Shown in pieces: positions 8,296-15,500 of a stretch of DNA of 29,380 bases. The position numbers and the translations under genes were made by a program. Source of the DNA: a virus; the IMG/VR virus record IMGVR_UViG_3300009008_002516, positions 1 to 29,380 of that record. One strand, given 5' to 3'. Position 1 is the stretch's first letter; each line of letters begins with the position of its first letter. The notes under the pieces were generated by a model. It was given only the letters and a program-made list of their open reading frames with translations, was not told the origin of the DNA and searched no databases.

Positions 8296-8952
8296 TTACA
8301 CGTCTTCAGACCAGCCTCTCATCTCTGCAAAAGCATTCATTAACTCAACTTTTTCCTCTGGGCTACTAAGTGCCCATGTCCAAATTAGCGTCATTTTTAT
8401 TTCTTCTATCTTACCTTCTAAGTCAAAAATTTCAGAATTGAGATACTGGGCTAGATCTTCTCCATCACTAGGCATCTCAACACCTAGCTCCGATGCAGCT
8501 TCAACCAATCCAGAAAAATTCCCGCTTTGATATGCATCAGTTGCAAGCGTGTAGAGGGAAACCAATTTTTCTCGTAGTTTTTCACTAAGACTATCTGGAA
8601 CTTTATCAGGATGAGTTATAACTGCCACATCTCTGAATAGCTGTTTGGCCCATCTGGGCTGATTTTTTGCAGAGGATGTATCAGAGATTTCTAAATCTTC
8701 AATCTCCTCACGATCACTCTCGCTGGTGGTCAGCACTTCCTCAGTCATGGGGTCAGAGTCATTTGTGTCATCTGTATCTAATGAGGCATCAGAAATCTCG
8801 TCATCCTCAGCACCCATTTCTTTCTTTTTTGTAATAGCGTCAGTAAAGAACTCTATTTTTGCCTTTTCGTATATTTGCTGGCACTCTGCAAATTCTTCCT
8901 TGAGATACTTTATTTGATACACAAGCTTATGAATCTTGTGGCTATGGGACAC
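8296..8952 (-). CDS. Divergent J-domain protein with acidic linker
   Basis: A 218-aa protein. Residues 101-160 look like helices II and III of a J domain: WAKQLFRDVAVITHPDK contains HPD (114-116), then an amphipathic helix ending in the segment GNFSGLVEAASELGV. Helix I is not obvious. The N-terminal 45 residues are predicted coiled coil, followed by a strongly acidic, Ser/Asp/Glu-rich linker (about 46-95). The last part (175-218) is helical. Isolated HPD-helix proteins of this kind occur in large phages and algal viruses as I recall; I cannot name the family. It probably recruits DnaK (the phage's or the host's) to a specific client. The start is GTG (8952) with only a weak GAG-type site. It lies 37 nt after the coiled-coil gene. 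Confidence 0.65.
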   Translation of the reverse strand: MSHSHKIHKLVYQIKYLKEEFAECQQIYEKAKIEFFTDAITKKKEMGAEDDEISDASLDTDDTNDSDPMTEEVLTTSESDREEIEDLEISDTSSAKNQPRWAKQLFRDVAVITHPDKVPDSLSEKLREKLVSLYTLATDAYQSGNFSGLVEAASELGVEMPSDGEDLAQYLNSEIFDLEGKIEEIKMTLIWTWALSSPEEKVELMNAFAEMRGWSEDV

Positions 8953-8989
8953 AATCTATCTCGATTTCTGTAATATGCGTTGTGCCGAT

Positions 8990-9478
8990 TTATTCACTTG
9001 TGCGCTCTTCAAAATGCCTTATGTCTTTTAACTTTTCTGGTCTCGTTCCTGCTTTGCGACGATTTAAATTTTCACCATTTTCAACACGCTCTTGCACACG
9101 ATTGTGTGCTTCGATCTCTGTCTGCTTCTCTACTATATGCTCATCTATTGATTGTGCGTATACCTGGAAGCCTTCGACCATGCCTATTCTCTTAGAGAGA
9201 ATATGTCTTTCATTTGACACGTACTCAACTGAGTAGCTCTCTAGCTTTTGCAGCGCAGAACGTGCAATTTCAGCCCTTTCTTCAAGAGATTCAGCATCTT
9301 CTAGCTGTTCTCTAGTGCTTTTAATAAAGGCAGAAATTGCAGCACAAGGAACGCTTACTGACTCGAGACGTATCTGATCAATTTGCACCTGTCTTGACAC
9401 TTTTTGAATGTTCTCATCAAGCCCGACACGAACATCTTTCAGAACATTGATATGGTATTCTAAACTACTACTTGACAT
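8990..9478 (-). CDS. Coiled-coil protein of unknown function
   Basis: A 162-aa protein I do not recognise. It is almost wholly helical with heptad-like spacing over residues 5-130 (for example LEYHINVLKDVRVGLDENI and EQLEDAESLEERAEIARSAL), ending in a basic, charged tail (RRKAGTRPEKLKDIRHFEER). There is no signal peptide, membrane segment or catalytic motif. The ATG has GAGG 8 nt upstream. It is separated from the fibre gene by a terminator, so it probably starts its own transcript with the J-domain and MBD4-like genes. A structural or scaffolding role is possible, but not shown. Confidence 0.75.
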   Translation of the reverse strand: MSSSSLEYHINVLKDVRVGLDENIQKVSRQVQIDQIRLESVSVPCAAISAFIKSTREQLEDAESLEERAEIARSALQKLESYSVEYVSNERHILSKRIGMVEGFQVYAQSIDEHIVEKQTEIEAHNRVQERVENGENLNRRKAGTRPEKLKDIRHFEERTSE

Positions 9479-9516
9479 TTATATATCCTCAAATTACACA
9501 TCATAATCATAAATAA

Positions 9517-9547
9517 ATCGTCCCCGGAGTTAAACCCCGGGGACGAT
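9517..9547 (-). terminator. Rho-independent terminator after the fibre block
   Basis: Stem of 11 bp (core CGTCCCCGG at 9519-9527 pairing with CCGGGGACG at 9537-9545, extended by two A/T pairs) around a 9-nt loop. On the minus strand the hairpin is followed by TTTATTTATG. It lies 23 nt beyond the stop codon of the 834-aa fibre gene, and separates the structural block from the coiled-coil gene. Confidence 0.8.
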
Positions 9548-9570
9548 AATAATCATCAATTTTGTTAGCT

Positions 9571-12075
9571 CTATCTGTTGATTTCGAATGTCGTTATGAC
9601 ATCTCCCTCCTCAAGATTGAAGAAGAACTTAATTGATCCTGTCGTTGTACAACCAATGCCGACTGAATAGTCACCATTTGCAGCGCTTGTTCCAGATTGC
9701 ATGTACTGACCGTTTAGGTAGACATCCAGCGCTCCGTATGGATCATGTCTAGCTTTAGTGTTGTTGAAACCTGTCTGTGATGTAGCTCCATCACCATGGA
9801 TGATGATCTCAGATCCATTTGAATAAGTTCCTGTGACATTGTAAAAGTTTCTAGCCTTAGATCCTGACGGTGACAAGTCGACCCCAGTCACACCTATAGT
9901 AATCGCAGTGTTTGAACCTGAGGTTATTACGATATTTGATCCTGCCTCGATGAATGACTTGCCGTTGGATAGACGTGTTATCGATCCACTAATTCCTTCT
10001 GGGAATCGAACACCTGTTGCTGCTGGAGATCTAATTGCTCCTGTTACAGTGAATGAGGATACATTACCTGATACGTAGAGACCTGATGTTCCTACTCCTA
10101 GCACCTGTGTACCATTTACCTGTAGGTTAACTCCTGTCTTTCCATCTAGGGTCAGCAACCCTGCATCTGTTTCTATCTCAGTGGCAACTGATGATTCAAT
10201 GACCTTGGCTACATTGCTCCGAATTGTTCCAGTTAATTCAAATCCTGAGACTGATCCTGAGAGATAGACACCTGCAGGTCCGACTGAGAGCTGTGTTGCT
10301 GTGTCGACAACCAGATTAACTGCTGTTGTACCGACGAGGCCTAATGAACCGGCCTTTGCCATGATCTCTGTTGCAGCTGATGACTGTATTGCTCTAGCAG
10401 CACTTGTCTTAATTGTCCCTGTGACACTAAAGTCTGAGACTGATCCAGAGAGATAGACACCGTTGGGTCCGACTGAGAGCATTTGAGCGCCGTTGGCCTG
10501 AAGGGCTACACCAGATTTACCGTCTAATGTAAGAGCTCCGGCAGCTGTTTCTATCTCTGTCGCAATTGATGACTCTATAACCTTGGCTGCACTGTTCTTA
10601 ATCGTTCCAGTTAGATTGAAATCTGAGACTGATCCTGATAAGTAGGTAGCGAATTCCGAGGCAATCCGGGTTATTGAGAGCAATCCAGCTGTCTTGTTAA
10701 ACGAGAAACCTGGATCTCCACCAAAATCACCACCGTCATTAAACTGAACCGAAGTGTTTTCTCCTCCGGGATCTGCTGTACCAGTCGTAGCTGAAATTGT
10801 TAGAGCACCTGAGGAGCCTGTGTTGATCGTGATGTTTGTCCCAGCGATCATGTACTCAGATCCATTGGCCAGGGTCGTAAGAGATCCACTTAGTTTATCA
10901 ACGAAGACTGATCCAGAGAGATGAAGCGGACTGACAATTGCGCCTGAGACGTATATGTTCGGTGGGGCCTGGCCTCTTGTGAGTGATGAACCACTCAGGT
11001 CTCCTAGCACAATTGATCCCGATCTTAGTCTAATGTATGAACTTCCGCTGTATTGCAGCTGAACACCGCCAGCGCCGTCTACATCAAATGATCCTGCGAG
11101 TGTTTTTATTGTAGTTCCAGCAGATGCTTGTAGTGCAACGGTTGCATCACTCTTTATTGTTCCTGTGACAAGGAAGTCAGAGACTGATCCAGAGAGGTAG
11201 ACACCTGCAGGTCCAACAGAGAGCATCTGTGTTCCATTTGCCTGAAGTGCTACACCAGTTTTGCCGTCAATAGTTAGTGCACCAGCAGTTGTTTCTATCT
11301 CTGTCGCAACTGAGGACTGAATGACCTTAGCAGCGCTGTTCTTAATCGTTCCAGATAGTGCGTAGTCTGAGACTGTTCCAGATAGTTGAATCTGCGTGCC
11401 TGCTGCACCTATTCCTACATTTCGCCCGGTGTCAATGGCTATTACAGTTGTTCCATTTTCCTGGAGGTTTATGCCTGTCTTGCCGTCAATAGTTATTGCA
11501 CCAGCTGTGGTCTCAATTTCTGTAGCAACTGAAGATTGGATGACCTTAGCAGCACTATTTTTAATCGTTCCAGATAGTGCAAAGTCAGAGACTGTTCCAG
11601 ACAGATATATGAATGTCGTCGCCGAGCCAACTGCTACATTTCTGCTTGTATCAACTGTTATGACTGCGGTGCCATCTTCTTTAATGGTTACACCGGTCTT
11701 TCCGTCAAGTGTGAGTGCACCAGCTGAAGTTGAAAAGTTTGATGCAGCACCTGCGTCTAGTGACAACGCACCGCCGGCGTCAATTGTAATGGCAGCACCT
11801 GCATCAATATCAATTCCGCCAGAGCCATTTGATGCATCTAGGGCAATAGCACTGCCATGTGCAGCAGTTCCAGTTAGCTGATAGGTTGCGTTACCATACC
11901 ACGCAGTTGTTCCCTTCATATCTTTGAATAACGCGCGTACGTTATTGAGATCTTCTTGAAGGTTTGATGCAGAAAGCAACCCAGACCCGATTGTGACAGC
12001 ATCAACCGCGGTGGTTGACATATCAATTGAGCCAGTAATTTGTTTTTGTCTAAGTTTTGTGACCGATCCGGACAT
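9571..12075 (-). CDS. Modular repeat tail-fibre-like protein (834 aa)
   Basis: A Gly/Ser/Thr-rich beta-structured protein typical of phage fibres. Residues about 157-760 carry seven copies or remnants of a 63-residue module, SGSVSDFxLTGTIKN...SSVATEIET...LTLDGKTGV.LQ.NGT...VGPAGVYL, interrupted by a block containing the SGSLTTLANGSEYMIAG element and a VQFNDGGDFGG segment. The last 95 residues are unique (HDPYGALDVYLNGQYMQSG..., ending TFEINR) and may form the distal or receptor-contacting tip. The first 60 residues would anchor it. No enzymatic motif is seen. The ATG lacks a strong ribosome site. It shares modules with the two other fibre genes upstream and is the last gene before the terminator. 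Virion localisation is inferred from composition and repeats. Confidence 0.82.
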   Translation of the reverse strand: MSGSVTKLRQKQITGSIDMSTTAVDAVTIGSGLLSASNLQEDLNNVRALFKDMKGTTAWYGNATYQLTGTAAHGSAIALDASNGSGGIDIDAGAAITIDAGGALSLDAGAASNFSTSAGALTLDGKTGVTIKEDGTAVITVDTSRNVAVGSATTFIYLSGTVSDFALSGTIKNSAAKVIQSSVATEIETTAGAITIDGKTGINLQENGTTVIAIDTGRNVGIGAAGTQIQLSGTVSDYALSGTIKNSAAKVIQSSVATEIETTAGALTIDGKTGVALQANGTQMLSVGPAGVYLSGSVSDFLVTGTIKSDATVALQASAGTTIKTLAGSFDVDGAGGVQLQYSGSSYIRLRSGSIVLGDLSGSSLTRGQAPPNIYVSGAIVSPLHLSGSVFVDKLSGSLTTLANGSEYMIAGTNITINTGSSGALTISATTGTADPGGENTSVQFNDGGDFGGDPGFSFNKTAGLLSITRIASEFATYLSGSVSDFNLTGTIKNSAAKVIESSIATEIETAAGALTLDGKSGVALQANGAQMLSVGPNGVYLSGSVSDFSVTGTIKTSAARAIQSSAATEIMAKAGSLGLVGTTAVNLVVDTATQLSVGPAGVYLSGSVSGFELTGTIRSNVAKVIESSVATEIETDAGLLTLDGKTGVNLQVNGTQVLGVGTSGLYVSGNVSSFTVTGAIRSPAATGVRFPEGISGSITRLSNGKSFIEAGSNIVITSGSNTAITIGVTGVDLSPSGSKARNFYNVTGTYSNGSEIIIHGDGATSQTGFNNTKARHDPYGALDVYLNGQYMQSGTSAANGDYSVGIGCTTTGSIKFFFNLEEGDVITTFEINR
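10020..11607 (-). repeat. 189-bp (63-residue) coding repeats in the 834-aa fibre gene
   Basis: Recurring nucleotide blocks such as ctgagactgatcc(a/t)gagag appear at a 189-bp step (for example from 10251 and 10440). Each encodes one SGSVSDF...VGPAGVYL unit. About seven units are present, some degenerate, with one non-repeat insert around 10650-10930. Copies differ mostly at third codon positions, indicating selection on the protein. Confidence 0.8.
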
Positions 12076-12252
12076 CTTGTTTTATCTTTATAGATGTGAG
12101 GTTAAATTTAAAAACGGACGTCTACGGAAACTTATACGTACTAAACCTACTTTACGTGTTAAACCTACATTACGATTTGGCTTCTTACACTTTTAAATAT
12201 ATCTGAACAACTAGAAAATAAGATTATTTTGAAAAATGTGAAAGTTTTTATC
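12076..12252. other. Intergenic region with an 18-bp tandem repeat
   Basis: This 177-bp gap precedes the 834-aa fibre gene. It contains two adjacent 18-bp units, 12139-12156 and 12157-12174, matching at 15 of 18 positions around the shared core TAAACCTAC. The reverse strand is open across them but has no start codon preceded by a ribosome site, so I do not call a gene. It may be a regulator site or the remnant of a coding repeat. No clear promoter or terminator was identified. Confidence 0.4.
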
Positions 12253-12480
12253 TCAAGATTTATACAAGATTTTTTTAAGCGTGCGAACGTGATTATCGAA
12301 CTTAGAAAAGTCACTATTGACAAAATCAATGCTTAGCATGTGACCTTTTTGACCAGGATCATCGAATACAAATTCAAACTTTCCGGAAACACGAGTCGCA
12401 CTAATTAGCGGTAACCCTCTCATCACTAAGAAGGCTGCTAAAGCCAAATCTGACGTTTTATACTGCGTAGTTGTGTTCAT
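12253..12480 (-). CDS. Small protein, DUF5659-like
   Basis: A 75-aa protein. I chose the ATG at 12480 because it has TAGGA close upstream and avoids overlap with the 1825-aa gene, whose stop is at 12506; an upstream in-frame start at 12531 would overlap it. The sequence YKTSDLALAAFLVMRG, then a short strand pair ending FEFVFDD, then FVNSDFSKFDNHVRTLKKIL, fits the DUF5659 pattern (a small alpha/beta domain common in phage and bacterial genomes). Its function is unknown. It sits between two fibre genes and may be expressed with them. Confidence 0.65.
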   Translation of the reverse strand: MNTTTQYKTSDLALAAFLVMRGLPLISATRVSGKFEFVFDDPGQKGHMLSIDFVNSDFSKFDNHVRTLKKILYKS

Positions 12481-12505
12481 TATCCTATTCCTAATTATTA
12501 CCGAC

Positions 12506-15500
12506 CTATGTTGACTTAGAATATGTTGCAATTAGTTGATCACTTGTCTGCGGAACTGATTCTCCAGAAAATGTTATTGTCTTATTGCTTAATGTGTAAT
12601 CTAGTCCAGATCCAGATGTCTGTAATTGACCATTTACAAAAAGCATAACTGTTCCATCTTCAGGTGAATTTGCTAATGTAAAGTCTGTATTTGATCCGTT
12701 TATTGATCCACCCGGTGTCTCATTAAAGACTACATTTGATGTAGAGGAAACTGATACGGTTACTTGTCCTGCGGTACCTGTTGTAATTGTCACATTAGAT
12801 CCAGCATTGAGATAAGCTGTGCCGTCTGCTAGTGTTGTCAGTGATCCACTTATCCCCTGTGATACATGAAGTGCACCGCTGACCATAGTGTCTCCGCCGA
12901 ATACTGCAGTACCTTTATCGGTTGTTCCCTTCGATCCAATTGAACCTGAGACAAAGAACGCAAGGTCTAGCGCATTTCGAGGCTGCATGTCGGGGGACCC
13001 TATTCCTGAACCTGATAGGAAAATTACTTGACGGTTTGCGGTGCCATAATGATCTCCAAGCCTCAGTATTTCTTCAGTGGACGAACCATTAAATACGTCG
13101 AACCTTAGATCATTGGTGCCTGATTCGTGTGTAATCGTAGCACCGACAGCGCCCGCTGCACCTTCAAAGCTTATTTTACTATCTTGACTGTTGGCGCCTC
13201 TTCTCAGTGTGTATTTTGGACTTTCGGCATTTAATTCCACCTCTGTCCCTGTAAAGGTAAAAGCCGAGCTCCCTCCAAATGATCCGCCATCGTTAAACTG
13301 GACCTGAGTGTTTCCTCCACCAGGATCTGCTGTGCCAGTTGTAGCTGAAATTGTTAGTGCACCGGATGAGCCCGTATTGATTGTGATGTTGGCACCAGCT
13401 ATCATGTACTCAGTACCATCAGCTAGTGCTGTCAGTGATCCACTAAGTTTACTAGCGAAGACTGAACCAGATAGATGCAGATTACTTTGAATAGCTCCTG
13501 AAATGTAGATATTTGGGGGTGCGACACCTAGTGTATTAGATCCGCTAAGGTCTCCTATTGTGATTGATCCGGAGTTTAGCTTTATGTAAGAGCTTCCGCT
13601 ATATTGTAAATCAATACCTGATGCACCATCTAGTGTAAGTGTACCAGCTCTTGTCTCAATTTCGGTGGCAACTGATGACTCTATGACCTTTGATGCTGAA
13701 TTCTTGATTGTTCCAGTTAGGTTGAAATCTGAGACTGATCCTGAAAGCTGAATCTGCTTGCCTGCTGTGCCGATTATTACGTTTTGTCCATTATCGATGG
13801 CTATAAGAGTTGTACCATCTTCCTGAAGATTTATACCTGTTTTACCGTCTAGTGTGAGAGCTCCTGCTTTTGTCTCTATCTCAGTTGCAACTGAAGACTC
13901 TATGACCTTTGATGCTGAATTCTTAATTGTGCCTGTTAGAGCAAAGTCAGAGACAGAGGAAGAAAGATAAGTTCCAGCAGGACCAACAGATAACACAGTT
14001 GTCCCATTTGCTTGGAGATTCACGCCAGTCTTGCCATCTAGTGTCAGTGCACCAGCATCTGTCTCGATTTCAGTTGCTACAGATGACTCTATAACCTTGG
14101 CTGCACTGTTCTTAATCGTTCCAGTTAGATTGAAGTCTGAGACTGATCCTGAGAGATGAGCATTGTCAGTCGTGTGCAGCTTTCCAGCTGTGAGCAGATT
14201 AGAAGTCTTATTAAATGTGAGTCCTGCGTCTCCTCCGAAACTATCATCATCATTAAACTGTACCTGTGTATCTGTTCCTGCAACAGAAGCTGCTGTCGTA
14301 GAGATTGTTAGAGCACCGGATGATCCTGTGTTGATCGTAATGTTGGTGCCGGCAATAATGTATTCAGTGCCGTCTGTCAGTGTTGTTAAGGATCCGCTTA
14401 GCTTGCTAGCGAAGACTGAACCAGAAAGGTGTAGTTTGCTTTGTACTGCTCCTGAGATGTAGATGTCAGGGGATGCGACACCTAGTGTATTTGAACTACT
14501 CAAATCACCGATTATTATTGATCCTGATCCTAGTTTCAGATACGAGCTACCACTATACTGGAGATTCACACCTGCTGCACCGTCTAATGTGAGAACACCT
14601 GCTCGTGTCTCAATTTCAGTTGCTACAGATGACTCTATAACCTTGGCTGCACTGTTCTTAATCGTTCCAGTTAGAGAAAAATCAGAAACAGAGGATGAGA
14701 GATACGTTCCAGCGGGTCCTACAGAAAGTACTGTTGTACCGTTAGCCTGTAGATTGACTCCTGTCTTGCCGTCCAGTGTTAAAGCACCTGCTGTTGTTTC
14801 TATTTCAGTTGCTGCTGATGACTGGATGACCTTGGACGCTGAGTTCTTTATGGTCCCTGTTAGAGTAAAATCTGACACTGATCCTGAGAGATGAACATTG
14901 CCAGTGAATGTTGTTCCTGATACCAGCTGGGCAACGACATTTGGATTAATTGCAACAGTTATATTGCTGCCGGCGCCTCCATCAGTAAGCTTTAATCCAG
15001 ATCCTGCTGCAAGAACCCTCTCGTTTGACAGAGACCCTGTAGCGGATAAGACAACATATTGTGCAGCCTTATCAGCACCACCGCTGCCTCCGGTTGCTGT
15101 TGAAGCAATTGTTATCGCACCGGACGATCCAGTTGTTAATGTAATACTAGAACCTGCAATTAGGTACTCTGAGCCATCTGCAAGAGTTGTAAGTGAGCCA
15201 CTTAGCTTATCAGCAAAGACTGATCCTGAAAGATGTAATTCACTTTGCACAGCACCAGAAATATAGATGTCTGGGGGTGCAACCCCCAGTGTGTTTGAAC
15301 CGCTCAGATCTCCTATTGTGATTGATCCGGAGTTTAACTTAATATATGAGCTACCGCTATGCTGGAGATCGATTCCTGCTGCACCATCTAGTGTGAGTGT
15401 ACCCGCACGTGTCTCAATCTCAGTGGCAACTGATGACTCTATGACCTTTGATGCTGAATTCTTGATGGTGCCTGTTAGCGAGAAGTCAGAGACAGAGGAA

